64,000 nucleotides of DNA, from assembly GCF_010183535.1 (NCBI RefSeq), contig NC_071329.1, positions 4,216,001 to 4,280,000 of the forward strand. The letters run 5' to 3'. Shown here in pieces: positions 11,120 to 23,200 of this stretch. The position numbers were made by a program, and so were the translations under genes. The first letter of the stretch is position 1. Each line of letters begins with the position of its first letter. Below the pieces are notes generated by a model that had not been told where the DNA came from, searched no databases, and saw only the letters and a list, made by a program, of their open reading frames with translations. Source of the DNA: Caenorhabditis remanei. Lineage: Eukaryota > Nematoda > Chromadorea > Rhabditida > Rhabditidae.

Positions 11120-11216
11120 ATGCGCTTATCAAATTCACGGATTCTGAATCCGAATATTCACTGTATTCTTCTACTGATATTCGTGCAGCTGCTGAGTATA
11201 GTGAACGCACATCAGG
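11120..11216 (+). CDS. vab-1: vab-1 coding exon 1: signal peptide
   Basis: This exon encodes residues 1-32 plus one base. The ATG at 11120 is preceded by GAAA. A basic start (MRLSNSR) is followed by a hydrophobic core ([11 protein letters not shown]) and a likely cleavage near VNA-H, which fits a secreted type I receptor. The donor reads CAGG|GTGAGT. The next exon restores the frame and starts the ephrin-binding domain. Confidence 0.88.
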
Positions 11217-14200
11217 GTGAGTTTTTATTAAATTTTATTGAAAAAAATTGCTTAAAAATCGGTGAATTTTGGCCAAAATTGAGCAAAAAAGAGCACATTT
11301 TCACGGTTTTCTAAGAAAACTTTTCTTTGTTAGACGATACGGGCGGTGTGTAGTGAAAACAGATTAACACCACACACAACTAGCTCGATGTCCTTCAAAC
11401 ATACCCAAAAACCGGTAAGAGCAAGGGGGAAACAACTGTATCATTAGGTAGTTTCATTCATTCGTGTTGTGTCGCCGTTTTGGTTCAAATTGCGTCTTTC
11501 CCTATGCATAGAGGAGAGTACCCGTTATTGGCTTCCATTACTGCTACAATTGAGACAGGCGGCGCAGATGGGGTTGTTGGCGCCAAAAGGGTTTGGCGCC
11601 TGGGTGGTTGGGTTATTCAGATTTGAAGTAATTATTATTATTTGGAGTGGATCTGCGCTTCTGAGAAATCTGGAAAATTAAGGGATTAATTGGAATGAAT
11701 TGAGGTCGAAAAATTCTAGTCAAAATTCCATTTTTCTGATTTTTGGACGTCGATTTTAGAAGTTTTAGAATCCGGAGTCTTCATTCCGACTAGAACGACC
11801 CCTAACTAGACAATTAGAGTTTTTTTGTATTTTGGAAGCTCAAATTTGTTCTTGACGCCTTCAGCTTTCGAACGCTATAGGTTTCGTGCTGAAATTCTGT
11901 CTAGAACTCCTCTGGGACGGGTCTATCTTTAGAGGCTCTAACTCTGTTCATTTTGCTCCTCGAAAAATTCTGACGTCAGATTATGAATCTTGACGCCTTC
12001 AGCTTTCGATTCGTCTATTTTTCGTTCTGAAATTCCGTCTGGAAGATTCTCGTTTAGGATTTGTAAATCAGATTTTTTTTGCTATATTCTGTCTCTGGAC
12101 GCTCTAACTCTGTTCATTTTGCTCCTAGAAAAATTCCGTCTGCAGATTCTGAATCTCCACGTTCTCAGCTTTCGATTCGTACCGATTTCGATTGGTACCC
12201 TATGAATAGTGAACCGATTAGTTTTCAGACAGTTTCAGACAAATAAAACTAGGCGATTTTTGTTCCGAGTCAAAGTCTGACGCAAGATTGTGAATCTCCA
12301 CTTTTTCAGCTTTTGAACAGATAGATTTCGTTGAAAATTATAGCGATTCTAGATTTTCCCGCGTCTTTTGCTATATTTTTCGAGCTGAAATTTCAATTTT
12401 TTTGCTTCTACGACCATTTCCGGCCAGAGATTACTCAAAAGTGTCATCTTCCTCCCCTTCTCTTTTGTGTCAATCAGAGATGAGAAGGGCGAGAAGAAGA
12501 ACACTGTGGTAATCCGAGTAGCCTATCCCCCCCCCCCTTTTCTCCTCGGGGTTATAATGGCGTGTCACTCAAAAACCTCTCTTTCTTTCTGACGGGGATG
12601 GTCCACACCTTTCTACATAAACAAATTGGTGCCGTCGTCCGCTCCGGCGGCACAATTGCCTCGGGGCTAGTCTTCCCCGGTGGTCTCAAATGACAAGGAA
12701 GAGGTCTCAATGAATAGACCAGGCCTTCAATAATTCAGAAGAATCTCTGCATTTTTGGAAGTCCTTCTCCCCCATCCCACCCACTCCACTTGAGACAAAG
12801 GGACCCCGCCGTCGTCGATTTCATTTCATTTCAATTCGAATCGATTTGATTCCCCGAGAACACTCATTTATCTTTCTGGACACTCTTCATAGTGTGTCCT
12901 GGAGAGTAAAGGTGCGATTCTTGTCGCCGTTTTGCTCCCGGATGGAAAGGGGAAGAGAGAGGACAACTGTTGTTAGAGGAGGAAATCTCTCCGATATCTT
13001 TTCCCGGGGGAAGCTTATCACACCTCTCGTGTGAAATGATCTATTATTCGATATTTCGCACTTGAAGAGGGGGATGGGAATGGAGACGTAGCATCTCCAG
13101 AATCTGAAGCCGAAGCTACTAGATTTAAGGTTTCAGCGGAAACTGAGCTAGATCGAAAGCTGAAGACGTGAGGCTTCTAGATCTAGCGAGCTGAAATCCG
13201 AGCTCTAGAGTTTTGAAGCCAGATTCTGATTCCGAATCGAAAGATGTAGGCGTGGGGATTCTGGATGTAGCGACACATTTGAGATTGGAGCGGAATCAGC
13301 GGAGATACTCTATTTTTGTTTTAAACAATAGTGCATCGTGGCTCATTTTGCTCCAAATCGAGTTTTGAAGCCAGATTCTGAATCCTGACGTCTTCACCTT
13401 TCGATTGCTATAACTTTTGTTCTGAAATTCTGTCTACATCGGAAGCTATACCGATCTGAAGATCTGGAAGAGGTTATTCTGTATCTAGCGTCAGATTCCG
13501 ACTCCTCACATCTCCAGCTTTCGATTGCTATGTTTTTCATTCCGGGATTCCGTCTAGATGGGGAGCTACAAGCCCATGGCCTAGAATCCCGTCTCCTCGA
13601 TTTCTAGGCCACCCTGACATCATGACTTGTACAACATACACAACACTTGCAGATAACATCTCTCTCTTCTTACAAAACTTTTCTCAATTCCTTTTTGCCT
13701 CAAAAGGAACCCGGCGCCAGGCGCCTTCAGATCCTTATCGAGCCTTTCTTAGTCACCCCTTCTTTCTTCTAATCGGGTGGGGGGCCACCGCCACTTTTAA
13801 CATAATAAATCACGGGAAACACGCGTAGTGAATGAATAGAGAAAACCGCCCGTTTTTTTTTTGAAAACCTCTTTTCCGGCGATTAGTTGGGAGGGAACCT
13901 TTTCAAAAGTGCAGTCATTTTAGAGGGGACCCTATTGAATTAGTCGGTGGTCCAATGGGCTCGAGGAGAGAGCACTTGTATGCCCAACGAATTAGGTAAT
14001 GAATAAAAAATGAGACCTGATAAATTGTCTCTCACGAGCACTGGTGGGAGCGCGCGCGAAGTTGCTCCTGCTCCAGAGAAGAATTAAGCGGATTTTCGTG
14101 GTGGCTCGGCTCCCCCCGAGCAAATTGAGCAAACACTGTGTGCTCTTATCACCTTGGACGCCTTGGGGCATAGACTACGCATGAATAGTGTCAAGTGGTC

Positions 14201-17200
14201 ATTCCGGGGGGCTATTCATTTCCGAAGAACATCTTGAGAAGAAGTTTTTTTTTTCTCTTGTTGCCCCCCGAGATGAAGGCCACCATCTCCCCTACTCCCG
14301 GTAGTCTCGTTTGTTTGAGACATCAGCATATCCTTGCCGATGAGGAGGAGAAGGGGGATACAAATACACTCACACAAACAGACACACATATTGAAATGTG
14401 AGAAGTGTGGGAGATGGTTTTTTGAAGAAGAAAATAGGTGGAGGTCAGGAAGCTAAAAATAGGATGCGATTAGTCGTAAGATTTGGTGCATTTTGAACTG
14501 AAACCGCTGAAGACACCGAATCTTACGGGAAATTGCGGAGTTTTCTGCAATTTGTCGTAGGATTTGATGCATTGGAAGTTTCTGGTTACTGTACCGCGAT
14601 TTGCACAGTTTTTGACGATTTTTGAGTGATTTTAAGTAAAAAATCTTGAATTTTTGACATTTTTGCTCAAAAATTGCTCAAAAACTTCGAAAATTGTAAA
14701 ATCCGAACTTTGTCGTGAAATCTAATGCATTTACCGTATTTTACGACAATTTGCAGATATTTTTCGAAAAAACTGTTTTTGAACCCAAAAGTTCAAATTT
14801 CCAAAATCTTAATGCATCAGATCTTACGACAAATTACTCCATACCGCCCAAAACTGTCTAAAAACTGAAAATGTGCTCCAAATATGTCGATTTTTATCAA
14901 ATTTCCTCTTGATTCCAGAAGTGCTATTCGATCTCTCAAAACAGCCATCAGATCTGAAATGGGACCAAGTCTCGCTACGACACGATCGGGACGATGTGGT
15001 GAGTTTCATTCAAAAACATTTTTTCTTCTTCCAATCTTCTAAAGTATACTTGAATTGGGTTGGGGGGACGGAGACGATGAAATTGAAAAGATGAGGCGAA
15101 AAGATGAAACGAAGAGGAAGAGGGATGGGAGACAGAGAGGGGTCGGCAGCACAGAGAGAATTGCAAAAAGAAACAAGTTGTGTTTCCTTCCACACTGAGT
15201 GACCCATGGGAATTTTTTTCGGAAAATTTGTTGGAATTTCGGAAGAAGAAGAAGAAAACGAGGAGCAGTGCAAAAAAGGAAGACTTGGTGCATATACATC
15301 TGATGAGGAGGGGGTCGACTAGAGATAGATATGTTTGTGTGTATACAACTTTTTGGATATGTCGAAATGTTCTGTGGGAAGTTGGGGGTCAGATGGAACA
15401 GAAAAATTGGGATTTGAAGGCTTCTAAGTCGGAATTCTGGCTTAAAGTGGTCTGAAATCGGAAAATTGAGGCTAGGAAGCTTTTAGACTCAAAATTTCGA
15501 TTTGGAGACGTTCTAGATCGTTCGAAGTTTAAAATTGAGCCCATAGACCTCCTCTCAGGCTCGAAAATTTGTAAATTTGAGCCTGGACAGTTCTGGAGCT
15601 GAAATTTTGTCTCAAGCTCACCTGAATCGTCTGAAAAGTCCAAATTCCCACTTCTGAGACCCTCCGGACTCAAATTTAGAACCTATAGAATCCCCCGATT
15701 CGTTTTGGATCAAAATTTTGACATCAGAAACTTCTAGATCTCGAAATTTCAGTTTTGGAACCATCAGAAACGCCTAGAATCAAAATTTTGACATTAGAAT
15801 GTTCTAAAGCTCAAAATTTTGCTTTCGAAACACTTTGAAGTGATAAAAAACTGAAAATTTCCGTCAAACGCGCACTAGAAGCTCAAAATTTGAGTCTCGG
15901 ACTCAAAATTCCACCCTTGACACTATCAAAACCTTTTCGAGCTTGAAATCCAACTTTTGAGACCCTTTTTGACATTTTTGAGTTATCAGAATCCTCTCCA
16001 CTTTTGAAATTCTGCTGAACTTCTAGATTCTGAATTTCCGGAACACCACCAAGAAATTTGAGCATTCTTTTTCGATACAAGGTCACATCTCCTAGTAATT
16101 GTTACACACATTTGTTCTCTCTCTCCCTCTCATTGTATGTAAAGTTATTAGTTGACATTATGATTACTATGTATGCAAGGAGGGGGGGGAGGAGGCATGC
16201 ACTATAGACAGTCGTGTAGAAGGTGCCTATTAGGATATGGCCAAGGACTTAGTATGAAGGAATTTTTTGAATCGAAAGAAAAGAGACATAGCCTAACTTT
16301 CCAGGGAATTTCTAGGCCACCGTTCATCTCCACTTGTTATCCTTTTCCCCTCCAAACACATAGCATACATACAAAATAATCCCATTAACTTGGCGGCGTC
16401 CGGAATTAAATTCCGACTTCATCTTAGTCGTGTTCACTCCCCTCCTTCTTCGTTGTCGCTTTACTAAAAGGAGAGGGGAGCGATATTCAATTAGTTTACA
16501 ACCACCGCGCACTGGTCAAGGAGTCATGAATGACCTGAGGGGGGCTCAATGAAAAAATTTCCGAAATTTTTTGAGCTCTCTTTGTCGGCATTCTATTCCC
16601 CCCTGGTGTAAAGAGATGAGCAATATGTGCTCCGGGCTCTTGGCTCCAGGCTCTATGACCCCTCTGACACCGGATGTTATATACGGTCCGCGAAGTGGTG
16701 AAACATATCCGGACGACGACGTTGTCGTCGATTCAATTCGACAAGTGTTTTGTTTGAATAGTGGCCGGCAACGAATACCGTTAGTGTCTAGCGAAGCGGT
16801 AAATTGCAACACCTAGTCATGACCTTCGGGGAGGAACCCATTACGGGCGGCTCCCTAGGTGATAATGACCCCCGGTGTGTGGACATTTGACGCCTCTTCC
16901 TCTACATATCCATTAGCCGCGTCTGTAATTTAGAGGCGGCTAGGGGGAAGAGAGAGGCAGGGAGCTCCAAATTAATTAGGCCATATAGTAACAACTCATG
17001 CGAAGAAGAGGAAGACGCAACAGGTGTGAAATGTGGTTTTAGTGGCGGTTTGAATAGGAAAATTTGGAGCAAACGGTGGCCGAGAACTCGTTGGAGAAAG
17101 CTAGCGACGTATGGATTCAGAATCCGTGTCGAGATTTACAGTCGAAAACTCATTTTCAGATAAAAGACGTTTTCGACCTGATTTTGGCTGAATGTCAGCT

Positions 17201-20200
17201 CGAAAAGTATACGAATCGAAAGCTGAAGTCGTGAGAATTCAGAATCCGGAGTCGAAATTCGATTTGGAGCGAAATGAGTCAAAAGTAGTGTAAAAATAGT
17301 GTATTTTTGACTCATTTTGCTGAATTTGCTCCAAAGCAAGTTTTGACACCGGATTCTGAATCCCCGCGTCTTCAGATTTCGATTCGTCTATTTTTCGCTC
17401 TGAAATTCCGTCAGAATTAGGCTGAAAACGTGTTTTATCTGAAAATTAGTTTCCGACTAGACATTTAGAAACGGATTCTGAATCCCGACTTCCTTAGCTT
17501 TCGATTCGTGTGCATTTCGATCTGAAATTCCGTTAGAATTAGGTTGAAAACGTGTTTTATCTGAAAATGAGTTTCCGACTCGAAATCTAAAAACGGATTC
17601 AGAATCCCCACGTCTTCAGCTTCTGATTCCTATACGTAGCTCTCCGTGAGTGCTCACTCAAGTGAAGTGACTCTTCTCTCTTCTCTTCAATATTAATTAG
17701 CCCATATAGAATCCACGAAGCGTTAACTCATCCAGAACACCAACAGGTGTGAGATGGCCAATCTATGGCGGGATACACAAGAAATTTGAAATGCAAATTT
17801 TTGGCGACTTGGAGCTCTCCGGGCTCAATTGTTGTTATTGGGGTGTCACACACACCACTCTCTGTCACCACAAGAAGTGACAAATGGTGCACCCCTACGC
17901 CCGCCTGAATAATGTATACCCCTCCGCGACAGATATCTGTGTATTAATGGGTAATGGGGTGAACCTGTTAGCTAGCTGATCCCAGCCAGGTGTCCCCCTT
18001 CCCGCTATCACCTCGCCCGCAGGTGCTATACATTATATCGGAAGACAATGACATAAGAGAGAGAAGACACCTGTCCTCCTGAGGAATTGAGGAGAAACTC
18101 GTTCCGTTAGATGAATAGTACATACACACACACAGTCATATGTTATTAATATTATGATTATGTGGCGTGGCGTTTTGTATTGAAACACATAGAAAGCATC
18201 TGGAAGAATGAAAGAATAACTGGTTTCTCTTCACTTGATTCCATGTACTTTGTGAATGAAGATGAAAGTTTTGTGGATTTTAATTCGTGTAAATTTTGTC
18301 TTAAGGGATCTAGAGATGGCCTAGAAATCCAAGATTGTGGATCTAGGTCGTGCTCGCTGGGTTCCTTAGCTTCAGAGGATGACCTAGGATTCCAAGATTT
18401 TAGACTTAGGCCATCAGAACCAGATCCGGAAGGTCCTGGTCTTTAGTCTTATCTAGAACGGTGTTTCAGCATTAAACAGGTATATATCAGAAGCTGAAAA
18501 TCAGGAGATTCAGAATCTGGCGTCAGAATCTATTTTGAAGGAAATATCTGACGTTTTCCGTAGATTTTCTGCCTATTTAAAGCAAAAAGTATAACAATCG
18601 CAAGCTGAGAATCTGAGGATTCAGAATCCGGTGTCAGAACATGATTTGCAGCAAAATGAGCCGAGTTACAGTGTTTATCGGCTCATTTTGCTCCTAGATT
18701 TTCAGCTTTCAAAATATTGTATCTTGGCTCATTTTGCTCCAAATCAAATTTAGACACCAGATTCTGAATCCCCACGTCTTCAGCTTTCGATTTGTATACG
18801 TTTCGATTTGAAATTCTGTCAGAATCAGGTCGGAAACGTTTTTTATCTGAAAATGAGTTGTTTCTTAGCCAATTTCGCTCCGATAAGAAATCTAACCACG
18901 GATTCTGAATCCCCACGTCTCCAGCTTTCGATTCGTATATTTTTCGTTCCGGAATTCCTTTCAGAATCTGGGGCCACCTAGTGATCCCAAACATCAAAAC
19001 CTCCCATAACTACAAATTGCTTGCGGTTTCCTCTTCAACCCAATCCCATCTCATCACTCTCGTTTTCCGTTTAAAAACTAAAAACGATGATGATGATGAT
19101 GATGGGCTCTCTCAACTCGAGAGCCAGCGGCGGGTTTGACAAATTAGAGGACATAAATCAAGCGCCACCGAATTTTTATGAGTTTGAGCACTTTCTGAGC
19201 ACTTTCTCATGCTCATAGAGAGGTTGGAGGGACCTGTGTGAGCAAACACATGGAAAATGGCTGTGCGCGAGAAGAGAGACTTTGTCTTAGACGCCTCCTA
19301 ATCCGGGCGGTACACATGAGAAGAGAGTGAAACGATTCACGATGAGTGTAGGGACTTGTTTCCCACATATGCTCTCAATGAGTGACACCACTTGAGAAGA
19401 GGAGGAGAGGTGTCTTCTGAACTAATCTTCTCTCTCTAGTCGCTCATGTAGTCGTCAACGTCTTCAGAATTTAGTGGAGAGAGGGGACCGTTTGGTCACT
19501 CGGCGTGAAGGAATGCAACTTTTTCGATAGGTCGCTTCAGAAGAAGTTCGTTCCTTTCTACACACGAGGATTAGTTGAGCACAACCACCACGTCTTCTGA
19601 ATCCAAAAGACGTACTAGATGTTTATCATCGTGTTAGTAGAAGACGTGCCTACACACACACACACGCAACGTCTTCTTACTAGAGAAGATATAATGAAAG
19701 TTGTGGTGGTGGTGGTCCAGCACTCCTTTGTTCCAAAAGTGGCTGCACACCATAGAGTTCCATCGCGTGCCATTGCGCAATAACTCGCGGACGCTGCGGC
19801 TTATGGAGATGGAGAAAAAGAAGAAGAGCAAAAAGTTTGTGGAGAAAATCGAGGGACTGGCCATGTTCGCGGATTCTGAGAACAATGACGTGGAATCACG
19901 AGTTTTGGAGAGATGGCCTAGATTTTCAGGCGTTTGGGATTCTAGGTCATCAAAAGTTAACGGTATTTAGCGTTTCAGCACTGCCCTGAAAGTTTCTGAA
20001 GGCGTGACCTAACTTTCTGGTTTCTTGGGATTCTAGGCCACCAAGGAAGATTCTACCTCACTCTTCGATTCAAGGAGTCTTTGGATTTCTGAAATTCCAG
20101 ATTTCGCGAGATTTTGTTGTTTTTGACAGTATGAACTAACCTTCCAGTTCCGAGCGATTTGGAATTCTAGGCCACGAGCTTTTTTCCCTTAAAAACCGGA

Positions 20201-23200
20201 ATTTTCCGTATTTTACAAAAAACTGTAAATCTGGAACTCGATCTATCCTGAAGTGGTTTAGAATCCGAGAAACCTGAAAACCTAGGTCACCACCATTTTC
20301 CGATCCCGATCACCACATGGCCTAACTTTCTCCAATCTGGAAATCTTAGGCCACCACCATTATCATCGTTTCCTTATTGACCAAAAAATAACAATGACGA
20401 CGATGATGATGATGACATTTGACGATGAATGACAGTTTACGGTATGACGCAACCCGATACGGTTCCTTCCGGTCCATTCCGTACCGTCTGTTGCTCTCTT
20501 ACCATATGTTTATATGACATTTGACCTCTTCTGATTCGACTAGTACTAACTAGTGTTGGAGTGGAAAAAAGTACACACACACACAAAAAAAGGTGAGAGA
20601 GACACTCATTGCAAATGACATTGGTTTTGTATATGTTGTATGCATTCCAAATGTAAATGCAAATGTTTCTCCTCTATGTGTGTATATTGTTTTGCTGCAT
20701 GAATGACTCGAAGATTGGGAGGAGTGAAAGGAGGAGGGGAAGGAATTGATTGTTTTATTCATTTTCTAGCGGACACCAGGAGGGAAAGTGGTTTTCCGAG
20801 AGAGAGACTAATAGAGATGGATTAGAGAAGATAGGAATGGCGAAAAAAGCACACAAGGTGGCCTAGAAGTCCAAAACTAGGCCACCGATTGGGAAATTGT
20901 GGAAGATTGGAAATTAAGGCAGATAAAGTTGAAAAATTGTGAAAATCGAAGAAAATCGACCGGTGGCCTAGAAATCCAAATTTGGGAAAACTAGTCCCCT
21001 CACTCAATTTTCGCTGAAATTATCGAAATAACGCATCAGAGCACCAGAAAACCTTAAAAATACCGAAAATTAGGTCGTGGCCTAGAAATCCAAATTTTGG
21101 AAAACTAGTCCCCCGACTCAATTTTTACAGAAATCATCGAAACAAGACATAAGAGTACCAGAAAACTTTAAAAATAGCGAAAATTAGGTCGTGGCCTAGA
21201 AATCCAAATTTTTGGAAAACTAGTCCCTCGACTCAATTTTTACAGAAATCATCAAAATAAGGCATCAGAGCACCAGAATACCTTAAAAATAGCGAAAATT
21301 AGGTCATGGCCTAGAAATCCAAATTTCGGAAAACTAGTCCGTCAACTCAATTTTTGCTGAAATCATCGAAATAAGGCATCAGAGCACCAGAAAACCTTAA
21401 AAATACCGAAAATTAGGTCGTGGCCTAGAAATCCAAATTTTGGAAAACTAGTCCCCCACTACTTTTTTTTTCTAAATTTCTCATTTTTTCAGTGGATGGA
21501 AGAAACGTGGCGAAATCCGGCTGCTACTGACGAGAAACACGCGAATCAACGAGCCTACGTCACGTGTAATTACGATATGATCAATCCGAGTAATTGGTTG
21601 TTCAGCCATTTTATCGAGGTGCAAAGTGCGAGAAGGTGAGTTTTTGGCTGAAAATAATGAAAAAATCACGAAAAATGAGCCAGAAATGAGCAAAATAGGT
21701 TGGTGGCCTAGAAAACCAAATTTTGGATTTCTAGGCCACCGAATTTAAAAAAAATTTTTTGGTTTTTACACCTATTTTTCAAGATTTTCACGAATTTTCG
21801 ACTCAAAATTTTCGATTTTCAGAGTCTACATCGAACTTCTTTTCAACACACGCGACTGTGACGCCTATCTGAATCCGAAATCATGCAAAGAGACGTTCTC
21901 CGTCTACCTGAAACAATTCAATACCTCGCGCCACGGCTCGACAAAAATCGAAAAAGATCGATTCGAGAAGGATATCGATAATTGGAAAAATATCGGACGA
22001 CTCGCGAGAAGTAACTCGAATATGACCACCGAGACGATTGGAATGGAGATTGAGGCGGATACGAAGATGATTCGAATCGCGTTCGAGGAGCAGGGAATAT
22101 GCTTGTCGTTGTTGAATGTTAAGGTGAGTTTTGGGGAAAAAATGTTGAAAAAATTAGAAAAATTGAGCCAAAACACTCTAAAAACAGTGAAAATTTCGAA
22201 TTTTTGCTGAAAAAAGAAGTCTAAAACTCAGATTCCGAGTAGAACGGGTTCGTGGCCTAGTTTTCCAAATTTTGGGTTTCTAGGCCACCGTTGTGAATTT
22301 TTAGTAAAACTTCAAAAAACCTCCTATAATCTCAAATTTTTGAAAAAGTTCGGCTTAGGGACTAGTTTTTCCAGAACTAAGAATTTCTAGGCCACCGATT
22401 TCAAGTTGTCTATTTTCGCGGAAAGTATTGAAAACTGATTGATTTAGCTTGCGGACTAGTTTTCCAGAATTCGGGTTTCTAGGCCACCGAATTATTTTTG
22501 CTATAAAACAAGAATTTCCAGCATTTTTCAAATAGACAAATCTTGGAGGACTAGCTTATCAAATTTTGGATTTCTAAATCATCAAAATTCGAAAAATCGG
22601 CCTAAAAACTCAAATTTCTGTGGGAATTCTGCAATGTTTGAGTATGGGGCCTAGTTTTTGAGAATTTGGTTTTCTAGGCCGCGTCATCCTCTTTTATCAT
22701 AAAACTCTTTGCCTTGTCGTATCTCTGCGGACTAGTTCCCCAAGTTGTGGATTCCTAGTCCATCATATTTTCCAATTCTGAATTTGTGACATATGTACTT
22801 GTTACATTTTAATTTCTGAATACTTCCTCCCAATTTCAACTAAGGCCACCAGTCACCAAAACGAACATCTTCTTCTTCTTCTTCTAATATACAATCAACT
22901 ATGCATAGAATACACGACTCATATGTCATTATGATTCTACGAGAGGAGACACACATATGATGATGTTCACTAATTTCGGGGTGGGGGATACGCATAGGGG
23001 GGCCAAATGAGTGTATGATTAGCCGTGTCTCTTTGGAATTCCAAATTTCGACAAAAACGGTAGGGAAGGGACTAGTTTTGGGTTTCTAGGCCATATTAGT
23101 TGAGTAGTAATTAGCATACTTACAAACCGGGCCGAAATGGGCCGACACGGGCCGGCTCGTAACTCGCTTCAAACTCAATGTTATGAGCTGAAAAAGATAC

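Larger units (their letters stand above)
14999..21492 (+). other. vab-1 intron 2 (6.5 kb)
   Basis: Low-repeat islands at 16100-17040, 17650-18470 and 19020-19700 carry CGGGCGG (16844, 19304), two AGGTGTGA T-box-like half-sites and a duplicated 65-bp module. Repeats: GAATCC palindromes (17090-17650, 18480-18980), GGCCTAGAA/TTCTAGGCC pairs (19900-20360) and a 114-bp tandem array before exon 3. Confidence 0.65.

Noticed and set aside
16546..16816. Open frames on both strands around a GC-richer island in intron 2
   Set aside because: No acceptor/donor pair in phase with vab-1 and no recognisable domain; better explained as non-coding regulatory DNA.
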